From contig NC_089432.1 of the NCBI RefSeq assembly GCF_026210795.1, positions 3,100,001 through 3,164,000 on the forward strand: a stretch of DNA of 64,000 bases, given 5' to 3'. The notes beneath the pieces were generated by a model. The model worked only from the letters and a program-made list of their open reading frames with translations. It made no database searches and was not told where the DNA came from. Numbering within the stretch: the first letter of the stretch is position 1; the number at the start of each line of letters is the position of its first letter. The DNA is from Rhizophagus irregularis (lineage: Eukaryota > Glomeromycota > Glomeromycetes > Glomerales > Glomeraceae). Shown here piece by piece: positions 23,446 through 33,357 of the stretch. Made by a program: the position numbers and the translations under genes.

Positions 23446-25570
23446 GCGGAAAAAATATATATATCAACATCAAGAACTGTATTTACTTGCGGAACTGCCT
23501 TTAGATAACATATGGGTATGAGTTTCACTAGCTATTGGAAACTTGTTTTGTAAGTGAAAAACCATGCACTCCAACTACTCTTTTCAGTTTAGATGCTTTG
23601 TGGTTCTTTTTTACATGTTTTCTGCTGTCTATCACACATTTGATTCTTTCAATTTTTTAGGCAGATCAACTGAAACGGTACATTTAAAATAATGCCAAAT
23701 TTGGTATCTATTTGTGATAGAGGACAAGCTAACACTAAATGAGGCTGGGTCATATCATTAAATGGTGTATAAATAACAGTTGCTGGATGGAAGTACGAGT
23801 ACGTGTTCACCGGATGAGGGATCGCAGAAAGTCTTCCGGATGGTGGATTGTTATGATTGACATAGAGGTTTATGTGCTTGTAGTATGTACCATTTGCTAC
23901 TGGCTAGTAGTCATCTGCTTTGTGCACAAGTCGTAGCTACAATGACGCCACATAGGTGATCCCTAAGCCGATCCATATGGGAGGGTAGGCCGTGGTGCCC
24001 GTGTAAATGATACATATTTCTATGCCATGACTCATGACATTTACTTAGTTGTTATTATTAAATACTATATGAGATTGCCATAGATCCTATGATGGCCACA
24101 TAGGTGTCCTGGGGTTCCCTGCTTATGCATAGTTAACATGGTGGTAAATCTTATATGGTATTAGGTGATAGTGACTAAAAATTTTGAAAATTTTGTAGGG
24201 CGTATATCAATTCATTTTGTCCTTATCTCTGAAAATATGAGATAAATCTGCATTATGAAATTTCTGAATTGGAGTAGGACGAATATTGAAGTCAAGATAA
24301 TAATTTCAATTTTTTCAATATTTAAATTACATGATAAGGAAAAATATATATTGATTACGAATCGATAGGACTCTGAATAATTCATATAAGTTTCCATCAA
24401 TGCTGATATTTTGAATGTACAGTACAAAATAATATTTATCGTAATTTAAGATCTGCAATTAGATTAAAACTTTTATCAATTTGTTATTTATTTAGTTCTG
24501 ATGTATTTCAGGTTCTTTTGCAATGCAAGTTAATGGCTACACCAAATTTTTTGGAAGAATGTTAATTTTAATATTGTATATAAACATAAAGCAGATAAAA
24601 AAGAAATTTTTACAATATATTTTATTTGTTTCACAATTTTCTAACGATCTCTTATGGAGTGGTTACCAAATAAAACAAATAGGAAATTTATTACAAGTAG
24701 AAATAAATTTAGTACTGATCTACCTTTTTTAAAGGCACAAATCGGACTCAAACTCGTAATACAACGCTAAGAAATTGAAGAATGATAAGTTATAGTAGTA
24801 TTGCTTTACTTGTGAAAGATTTTAAAAGGATAAAGATATTAATTTAAGAATAATAAAGAGTTCGTACTCATTGGCAAAGTTTCAATTGATTTGATTAAAC
24901 TTGATCTTTAAGTACATCAAATTTTTTTAATTATCTTAGTAAATATGTGATACATAAAAAGAGTAAATAAGGAGTTAACTAATTGTAACTGAATGTGTTC
25001 AAGGCTCACTTTTGTATGGATTCTATACAAACATATCGTAATTGTCATAATTATCATAAATATATTGTGGATTTAAACTGAAATCCTGAACGTTTCATCC
25101 TAAATTTAATATTCAATAAAAAAAATTTAAAATGCAAGTGACTAGAACTTAGACTAGAATTGAACTTGCCAAAAAACAGACATGCTCTCACCAGGATAAG
25201 ATTTAAAATCTGTTTGCTTCATCTTTAAACACATAGGAAAGAAACACTTTAAAATATGAAAGAATCTAACTAGAGCGAGCTATGACTTTAAACACCAATC
25301 GGCAAACACAGAGGGACCAGCCAGAAGACAAGGGCATATGCTATGTATGGTTTACTACGTATCTAATAAATCAAGGTTGTCGACAATCACATATGGTCTA
25401 GAAAGTACAACATCTTCATTATACTAGAGACCAGATGTAAAACCTAGACATCACCAGAAATAATGGGCGTTTTTACTAATAAAACTCCAAGAAACTAAAA
25501 ACCATGTAATTTTAGCTTTATTTATATCAGGAGAAAATTTTGAAACCCATAAAATCTAGTTATAGATAAT

Positions 25571-25690
25571 AAATAGGAATGGGCTATAACTGTAAAAGAC
25601 TTTTGACCAACCAATCAGTTTGACCGATCACCTGACTGACTATTTGACTGACTATTTGATTGGCTATTTGACCAATCATTTTAAGCAATG
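25571..25690. mobile_element. decayed arm of the TAGGGATGGCAACGG MITE family
   Basis: Starts AATAGGAATGGGCTATAACTG and continues with degenerate TTGACCGACC-type repeats (TTTGACCGATCACC, TGACTGACTATTTG) in the same order as the left arm of the elements at 15662 and 33050. No right arm is found. Confidence 0.5.
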
Positions 25691-25855
25691 ATTGTAATTT
25701 AAGTTACGCTGAAAAAAATTTTTGATTTTGATTAACTAAAATAAGTGATCACATGACAGGTCTCGTGTGATACAGGAGAAATTCTCACGCAAATAATTTC
25801 ACTTTGCGCTATGTCTATCACTTTATTCTGTTTCATCAAAAATAATACGCTTTCT

Positions 25856-27015
25856 TAGTGCTCCTACCGGGTCAAGTCAGGTCGGGTTTTGAGGAAATAT
25901 TCAACCTGATCTGAATAAAAAAATATAAGACTCGTATTTATTCAGGTCTCATATTTTCGTAACCCAACCCTTGACTCGACCGAGTATAATTTAACTCGTG
26001 TAATTTGGGTTAGACCCGAACATTTAAGTAAAATGGGTACTAACTTATTATATTATGTGAGATTTTCTTCTAATAATAATAAAATTAATTTCCTTTTATT
26101 TGAAAAAAAGGCAACTTAGTGATTAACCACTAGTAGCCACCTGAAATTTGTATCATGAATGGTTATACAAAACATGTAACACTAGCTCTTATTTTTCTCC
26201 TAGGCTAATTAACTAAAATAAAATTAAAATACGAATTTTGAACCTGGTTTAATATAATAAAAGTCAAAGAATTAGGCAAAATAATTAGCAGATATTCAAA
26301 TCAAAGATAAATTGGAATTCTAAAGCTATCAGAAAAATATTATTCTCAAAAGCTAAAGGTTAATTTTTTTATTTTTCTGATTAAGCTATGTTAATATTTG
26401 TTAAAACTAATTCTTGGCTTAATTTTGGCCAAAATTATAATTTTGCCAGAATTAAAAACATCCGGGTCAAACCCAGGTCAAGGAAATTTATAACCTGACC
26501 TGGCGGGTTGGGTCATGCGGGTAAAGATGTAGTATGTAATTGATAATTACTACCTTATGTTGTAATAGTAAGGGTTGCAATCTATTACTACTTTTAAAGT
26601 TAAAGTGTTGTAATATTACAACACTTATGATTATTCAAAAATTTTCTTTTTGAAAAATAAAAATTACAAAAATAAGTTTTTATAGAATAAATATCATCAT
26701 AAAAAGAAATAATTAATATATTAATATACATATTTGTATAATTAAAAATAATTACAACACTATATAATAATTACAATTTTAATAGTATTATAATACTATA
26801 TAATAATTATAATATTGTATTGCAATTACAACAAAAGTGTTGTATGTATGTTGTAATAGTTGCAACCTTACAACCTTCTAAAAATAATTACATATCACAT
26901 CTTTACATGCGGGTCATGCGGGTCACGGGTCATTAAAAATCGTTAGTACTGACCCGATTTAAATGTCAAGTCGGGTCAAATTAACCCGGGTCGACTCGTA
27001 TCATTCGGAGCACTA
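25856..27015. mobile_element. hAT-like element with TAGTGCTCC termini
   Basis: The termini TAGTGCTCC and GGAGCACTA are flanked by the exact 8-bp duplication CGCTTTCT (25848-25855 and 27016-27023). Subterminal regions are rich in GGGTC and GACCC motifs (for example 25868-25985 and 26925-27000). It has no transposase. It is 1,160 bases long, of which 384 plus an 8-bp duplication are a second, nested element. Confidence 0.88.
26522..26905. mobile_element. 384-bp MITE nested inside the TAGTGCTCC element
   Basis: The left end TAAAGATGTAGTATGTAATT matches the reverse complement of the right end (AATTACATATCACATCTTTA) with two mismatches. An exact 8-bp duplication CATGCGGG is at 26514-26521 and 26906-26913. 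The interior is built from TTGTAATA/TATTACAA palindromes (for example 26607-26626). It is non-coding, hAT-like by TSD length, and younger than its host element. Confidence 0.85.
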
Positions 27016-27023
27016 CGCTTTCT

Positions 27024-28300
27024 CTGTTAAAATAAGTAGGACGAATCTATTAGTGAACTAAAGAAAAGAATTTTCCGCAGACAAGTTCAAGCTATGGAAG
27101 GTGGCGATCGCAACAATCATTTAAGGAACTGAAATTAGTGGCGAAGGGTTAAAGTCAGATTTCTTGGTACGGATTTTATATTTGCAAAAAATTATAATGA
27201 CCATGTAATATTTGTGGATGAAGAAAAAGATTTCGAAGGGGTAAAAGTATTGATGGTATGACCTATATCAATTATCACGATAAAAAGAACAGTATTATAG
27301 TTGAAGAAAAATATATTGATATTATGAAGCAATTATTTAAGTTACATATTACACTAAGTTCACATTTACATTGAAATTTGCTAATTTTCCTTACATAGTA
27401 AAATAAAAGTATGAACAAAAAATGATTTATCTGCTAAATAAATAAATGAATAATTAAATATACCTAATAATTAATAATTGTTAAATCATTGCCCCGATAA
27501 TTTAAAACCATAGTTTGGTAACAGTAAGATAAAAAAGATAAAATAAATTTGCCAATTTTCCGACTGGTCATGCAAGGTCGCAAGGTAGAGACAAATAAAA
27601 AACGTGTAATCATCGTAATGCATGTAATGTAACACAGAAAAGCTTTGAAGTTGATACAAAAACCAAATGATTAACAATGGCGTAATATTCTACTATGCCC
27701 CTTTTAGAACGTAATAAGATTTAATAACTCTGATTTTGTATTATATTACATATATTACATGTATTTTTCTTATGTGTGTTTTTAAAATTTATTTTTTTGT
27801 TTTTTGTCGCCACCTTGCTTGATTGACATCAATTTCAACTATTTTGATTCATGCACTACATGGCCTTTGACCAACAACAACATTAAACAAAAATGTAAAC
27901 GTGAGGCGGAAGTTGCAAATTTCCCTTATATACTTCTATGTCAAGAGACTTAATCATCATTTTTTTCATTCAGATTATAAACGCCAAAATTAAAAATTAA
28001 CACATAATATTGTCGCACGAGGATTTGTAGAACATTAGAGTATAAATATAAATATATCCCACTATTATGGTAAAAAAAAGGTCCGTTCTTTATGTCATTA
28101 TAAAGAAACTAATAGTATTTAACTGGTAATCTTTATTGTCTAGTTTGAATGATTTTTTAATTGGTTAAATTCTAACCGGAAAGGACTTATTGTACTTTAA
28201 AATAATTTCTATCAATGATTTTATGTAAGTCCTTTGAAAAAATAGTCATTTAAATTTTCATTTAAATTTTCAACAACATACCTATTGCTATTTATAGATT
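27024..28300. other. intergenic, possible coding scraps
   Basis: At 27130-27260 there is a plus-strand stretch that could be an old coding fragment (F-L-G-T-D-F-I-F-A-K-N-Y). It stops quickly and has no recognised family. The remainder is AT-rich with nothing evident. Confidence 0.3.
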
Positions 28301-28302
28301 TA

Positions 28303-29050
28303 TCCCTTAAACGGTAAGACACTGCAGGCAAATTTGCCTGCAATTTTACCGAAAATTCAGTTCTCATTTAATTTTATAAAAAACGAAGTTATTTTAATAA
28401 AATTTTTTTTTGCAGAGCTTAAATCTTAATTTATGTGACAAAAATTATTATTTGTTAATTTCATATTATAAAAAAAAAATTGAAGATTAAACTATTGGTC
28501 AAAAGTTGTATTTTTTAGATGACAAAAAATTTTGAAAAATTTTGCATTCAACTTTGACGATCTCATTGGAATTTGATTATGGCTATATTAAAGCTTAATA
28601 GAATATGTAGATTTGCTATGGGGAACAATGTTTATTATTATGATTTTTAATGTTTAGAACTGGCAATTTGACTTTACATAGAACCCTAAAAAAAGAATTA
28701 TTTTTGTGAACTTGTAAAAAAATGCAAAGTTAAATTTTATCATCTCTATTTTGTTCATTAGGGTTTGAAGTTTCATAATAAAAATAAATAAGTATATTAA
28801 AATGCTTTGTAATGAAGCAGAATATTATGGTAAAGAAAATTAATTTATTATATAAAATTTCCGATGTTATTTTTTCTGTCTAATTTTGGTGATTAGCCAC
28901 ATATCGAACCATACAATTGATGCTAAGAATGTAGATCAATATAACTGCGGAATTATAGGATAATCCAAATCATATTGACAAAGTTTGTATTTGGATATAA
29001 TTTATTTTAAAAAATTGCAGGCAAATTTGCTTGCATTACCGTTTAAGGGA
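28303..29050. mobile_element. 748-bp mariner/Tc1-like MITE (TA target site)
   Basis: The ends are TCCCTTAAACGGTAA and TTACCGTTTAAGGGA, each bounded by TA (28301-28302, 29051-29052). The inverted similarity extends about 40 bases and includes the palindrome GCAGGCAAATTTGCCTGC on the left side and a near-copy on the right. There is no transposase ORF. A TA duplication is the hallmark of the Tc1/mariner group, hence the assignment. Confidence 0.75.
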
Positions 29051-29435
29051 TAAGACATTTATGTAATCAAATTTTAAAAAAATTTGATTCGCTTTAATAA
29101 TAAAACGTAATATAATACAAAAATTGTAAACCATAAAATTCGTAGAAATATTCCAGAAATTGAAATTTTTAAATTTGATAAAATAGTTTTTCCCGTCATT
29201 CAAGAAGTTTCTAAATTTAGTTTATGCCGAACTCTGTTTATACAGTTGCGGTGATTGCAAAACTTGGCAGCTGACCACAACTTACACAAATAAAGCTTTT
29301 GTTCGCCTTTCATTTCATTTGTTACTTTCTCCTTTTTGTTTTGAATACGTAATAAAGGCAATAGATATTTAGATAATATAAATAGATTATGCCGGCAAAA
29401 TATGAAAAAAGAAAAAAAAATAAGGAAAATAAAAA

Positions 29436-29915
29436 ATGTCCCTTAATAAATATCAAATTTTTCCATTGGCAAAAAATTCAGACTTATTTAAAAACGATAT
29501 TGAAAATAATGAAAATACAAATATTTCAATAGATTGGATTGAGGATGCCATTAAAAAAAAATAATATTATATCACGACTGGAACTACAAGAGTATCTAAT
29601 TTTCAGGTATAAGATTTATTAAATAAAAAAATGATAAATAGATACAATTAACTAACTAAATTAAATTGAATTATAGATAATTTTCAAGAAGAAGAATCAA
29701 CAGAGATTTTTGTTGAGATTGAAAATACGTTAGAAAGGGCACTGCAAACCATTCGGGAACAACATGCATTATCAAACATTCGATGGGCAAAGTCTTTTAA
29801 TAAAAATACAGAAGATGTTAGAAAGATAGTTAATAATATTAATAGATATAATAATAGAATTACCAATCCAAAAACTTGGAAAGAACATAATAATAATACT
29901 ATGTTTTATGAGTAA
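29436..29915 (+). pseudogene. possible short two-exon gene relic, kinase-like start
   Basis: The ATG at 29436 opens about 45 codons ending I-D-W-I-E-D-A-I-K-K-K then a stop. That phrase resembles the N-terminal I-N-W-I-E-E-S-I of the kinase genes in this window. After a possible intron (about 29608-29676), a second coding-looking piece runs to TAA near 29915 (E-R-A-L-Q-T-I-R-E-Q-H, N-P-K-T-W-K-E-H). The phases do not join cleanly, so I read it as a relic. Function unknown. Confidence 0.35.
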
Positions 29916-30968
29916 CGTATGTATTGTACAGTATATACTTTCGTTTAGAATGTTTTTTTTCTTCTCGTAATTAATGTATGCTGCTCCTATAAAATAAACA
30001 GTCAAGTTTTTCTTAAAAAAATGCGAAAAACAAATTTATCAAATTCATTTATTATATTACCTTGTTCTTTTATAATTGTCTTAGAAAAAAAAGGAAGTTT
30101 TATAAGTTGTTATAAAAAAAAAACTTCCTTTTTTTCTAAGTTGTTATGAAAAAAAACTCACTTTTTTTCTAAGTGTTATACGGTCGTTACGCATTTGTGA
30201 CAATCAGTATCAACGTATTACAAATTTCAATGTGATGATAAAATGTGATGTGACAGAGAAAAAATCACGTGATCGCCAAATTTTTGTCGTTGCATTATCT
30301 TTTTTTCGTCAGCCTGGGGCAAATAATGAACTTGAAAGAAGTCCTGCTAAATAATGAAATTCAAAGAATACGCACTGAAAACGAATGGATAGAATGATGC
30401 AATATCACAATGTAAGCATCATGCACGTCACAGTCCGCAGTCCGCAGTCCATATGATTCATTGCAGTGACGTTCATAATAACCTGCGCCTCATTTCTTCT
30501 TCCGTAAGTCGCAAATGTACAATATATTATCTGATGAGATCGGACTTAGTCTTGGCACATTAACCAAGCCTATATCATCACAGAACAAATCCAAGAAAGA
30601 CTACGATGGATAAAATAATTTTATGGCTCGAGAGAGAAGGGAAAAGGATAATTAGTTTTGCAATCAGTAGTAGCAACGATGATGACGAAATTAGCAATAG
30701 TTAGTATGTAGTAGCGCCATTACTTTTACATACGTAAAAGCGTCTAGGGGCGGGCACATTCCTCCCTTGAAACATCCGCTACTCCGATATCTTTTACATT
30801 TACTTTTATTTTATTTTCCGCAAGTGTTCATATTAAACATAAAGGAAAAAGAATGATTTTTCATTGATTTTATGATGTAAATTTATTTGTTATGTAGCTG
30901 AAATATAAAATAATTATATAAATCGAAGAAAAAAAATCTTAATTTGTAAAGTAACATAAGAATAAAAA
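29916..30968. other. intergenic region
   Basis: Contains a strong hairpin at 30080-30140 and a slightly GC-richer patch at about 30700-30800. The last bases are the 3' flank of the minus-strand orphan gene. Confidence 0.4.
30080..30140. repeat. strong hairpin, poly-A/T stem
   Basis: CTTAGAAAAAAAAGGAAGTT is mirrored by AACTTCCTTTTTTTCTAAG about 20 bases later, with a TATAAGTTGTTATA loop. A shorter, related half-repeat follows to about 30175. Confidence 0.7.
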
Positions 30969-31499
30969 CTAATTGCTTAAAAGATTTTTACTTTTCACAT
31001 CTTTATACATTATATACTTTAGTGCTTTTTCAACACGATCATCATTTCCTTCATAATAATCTTTCAAAAAATAATGGCCGGAAGCTGGTGACTTAGTAAT
31101 TTGAACTAATCCTATAAAAACTGTACGTTTTCCACCATTATCAGCACTAGCATACATGAAATAAAATCCTCCAGTGATAGGCTTGTCTACATTATCCTCA
31201 CCGCATTTAATATCTATATATTTATATGTAAAAGCAGAACCTTCGGTATCGAACAAGCTTTTGAGATTTGATTTAAGAATTTCTTTAGGTTTCTGATCAA
31301 GATAACTGAAATGATTTTCACCGAAACTGGCGGCATTGTCTTTTTGAATAACATGAACACCTGATGCAACTTCTTGTGAAAAAGAGCCACCACAAGAAAA
31401 CCCATGTGCTTTACACTTAGTATGAGTTATCCAATTGAGGTCTTCCTCCATATTTTTGAAGGTTGATATTTCATCCTGTGCTTTTTTTTCTAACGCCAT
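30969..31499 (-). CDS. orphan protein of 176 residues
   Basis: A single-exon ORF whose composition is balanced, unlike the low-complexity ORFs nearby. It is soluble-looking: no signal peptide and no membrane helix. An N-terminal helical segment (M-A-L-E-K-K-A-Q-D-E-I-S) is followed by a globular part with Cys at C-K-A-H-G-F-S-C-G-G and I-K-C-G-E-D, and a glycine-rich strand region (I-T-G-G-F-Y-F-M-Y-A). I do not recognise the family and give no function. Upstream, from about 31600, a ~70-bp tandem repeat occupies the promoter position. Confidence 0.65.
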   Translation of the reverse strand: MALEKKAQDEISTFKNMEEDLNWITHTKCKAHGFSCGGSFSQEVASGVHVIQKDNAASFGENHFSYLDQKPKEILKSNLKSLFDTEGSAFTYKYIDIKCGEDNVDKPITGGFYFMYASADNGGKRTVFIGLVQITKSPASGHYFLKDYYEGNDDRVEKALKYIMYKDVKSKNLLSN

Positions 31500-31598
31500 T
31501 TGAAAATATAACGAAAGATATTTAATGTATAGAAATCAGGAAAAAAATGGATTAAGAAAAATTCCTGTCTATTGGATCTTTCATTTGCTCGGATTTAT

Positions 31599-31865
31599 AT
31601 TCGCGCAAAAGATACCATTTATTCCTATTTAAGAAATAATAAAACGCAGTCTGATTGTCTGAATCATTTTGTCGTCGCAAAAGAGAAATAATAAAGTGCA
31701 GTCTGATTGTCTGAATCATTTGTCGCGCAAAAGATACCATTTATTCCTATTTAAGAAATAATAAAGCGCAGTCTGATTGTCTGAATCATTTTGCCGCACA
31801 AAAGATACCATTTATTCCTATTTAAGAAATAATAAAGCGCAGTCTGATTGTCTGAATCATTTGTG
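31599..31865. repeat. ~70-bp tandem repeat upstream of the orphan gene
   Basis: Four copies of a unit containing AAGATACCATTTATTCC, AAGAAATAATAAAGCGCAG and TCTGATTGTCTGAATCATTT. The second copy lacks its first part. Copies are nearly identical, so the array is young. It lies 100-370 bases upstream of the minus-strand start codon at 31499. Confidence 0.85.
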
Positions 31866-32392
31866 TGACATTATAATTTTTTCCCCAAAAAATGTGCCGA
31901 TAATGTTGATAATGCCTTTTTGGTTGTATATCAGATCACATTAATGTGTAAATCGCTCATGATTTTGAAAGTGTAATACATGTTACAGAAAAATTCTAGA
32001 TGAACTGCAAGACACATGAATATGTGAAAAAGATGTATTGTCGTATTGTTCCAGATAAATAATAGAATTGGTAAGTTTAGCGACGGCTTCACACCAATGT
32101 AGGTGGGCCAAAAACACCCCTAGGATTAGTGCACCCATCGAGGGTTCCAAGACATACTGCAGTTCCAAGATCTAGAATTACATCAAAAATTCCGAGAGCT
32201 ATATCTTCATCCGCAACATCAAGACCTGCAACACCTTGCACATTATTTTTTGCGTATTAAGTGACAAAGCTATATAATTCCAGTGTAATAATAGCAAATG
32301 CTTGTGATAGGGTTAAGATTCGTACACCAAATCGGCCGGTAGAAGTGAATGAATCGACTTGAATCGTAGCTTTCTTTGCACAGGTTCGAAAT
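31866..32392. other. less AT-rich region, possible relic
   Basis: Composition is closer to coding than the flanks, as in the relic beginning at 32393, and may be a more decayed part of it. No frame stays open long enough to name. Confidence 0.3.
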
Positions 32393-32720
32393 TCAGGGGC
32401 AAGACTTAACTACACTATCTGTAAGATTGCTTGATGACCTAGGCTTTTTTATTACCCTCTCTTCACTTCGAGAATCTGAATCTGGCTTCTGCACCTCCTC
32501 CAATAACCATGAAATATGCCTGAGGACTCTTTCAACGTTATCCCCATGTTCTTACTATCATATACAGCAGTTACCGGCTTCGACAGTTTGAATCTTATCC
32601 TGTCCTGATCATCGAGCGAGCACTCCATAAAATACCATTCTTTTGCATCTGTGATAATTCCGAAGGTCCTGCCCGTAAACACACTTTCTTCCTCCATCTC
32701 ACTCGCCTTACGTTGAAGGA
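32393..32720 (-). pseudogene. C-terminal fragment of a multicopy protein, one frameshift
   Basis: A minus-strand frame from about 32720 reads F-G-I-I-T-D-A-K-E-W-Y-F-M-E-C, then ...V-T-A-V-Y-D-S. Near 32537-32545 the coding frame shifts and continues V-E-R-V-L-R-H-I-S-W-L-L-E-E-V-Q-K-P and a Ser-rich tail to TGA (32393-32395). Codon use is GC-richer than neighbouring genes. From memory this kind of tail occurs on Crinkler-like and nuclease-like proteins that are numerous in Glomeromycotina; I could not verify that. The N-terminal part is absent. Confidence 0.5.
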
Positions 32721-33357
32721 CATTTTTTAATACGAGCCCTTAAATATTGAATAAATTAGTTTTATTGTATATGTTCTATGTAAGCACTGGGCATTTTTCA
32801 CGTATGTTATTGATCACTTTATAATAGCGATACATAAATTTTGGTCAATTTACGCTACTCTATCATGTGGCCTTCGGTAAATCAGTTATCATCTACAACA
32901 TGACTGATAACATTTTCCAGATAATCATGTAACACAATAGTTTTCTAAGCTACTAACTATATTTTGATTAACTAACGATGCATGCCCCCCTTGACCTTTG
33001 AAAAAAAGTTTTTTTTCAAAAAAAAAAAAAAAGATTGCATAGTTACGCATAGGGATGGCAACGGTCGGTCATGGTCGGTTATTGGTCGGTCATAACCGGT
33101 TAAGGGCCTTTGACTGACCGACTGTTTTGGCTGACCGTTTTGGCTGACCGTTTAACCGACCGTTTAACCGACCATTTAACTGATCACTTTTTTTCTTTTT
33201 AACGAAGAAAAAACGTTAAAAAGTATAATTTAATCAAAAAAAAACGTAATTAACTTTTTTTATTGATTAAGTTCGTAAAAAAAAGATTTAAGTGAATATA
33301 TTTGGCTAAATAATCAGTTAAACGGTCAGTTAAACGGTCGGTCAAATGGTCGGTTAA

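Larger units (their letters stand above)
22006..25570. other. AT-rich intergenic region with small repeats
   Basis: No gene is recognised. It contains an imperfect hairpin at 22362-22412, a tandem repeat at 23280-23445 and a less AT-rich patch at about 23700-24170 of unknown origin. ORFs of 63-108 codons here show no motif and unremarkable composition. Confidence 0.4.

Noticed and set aside
27130-27260. Possible coding fragment next to the TAGTGCTCC element
   Set aside because: Too short and interrupted to call a gene; mentioned only in the intergenic note.
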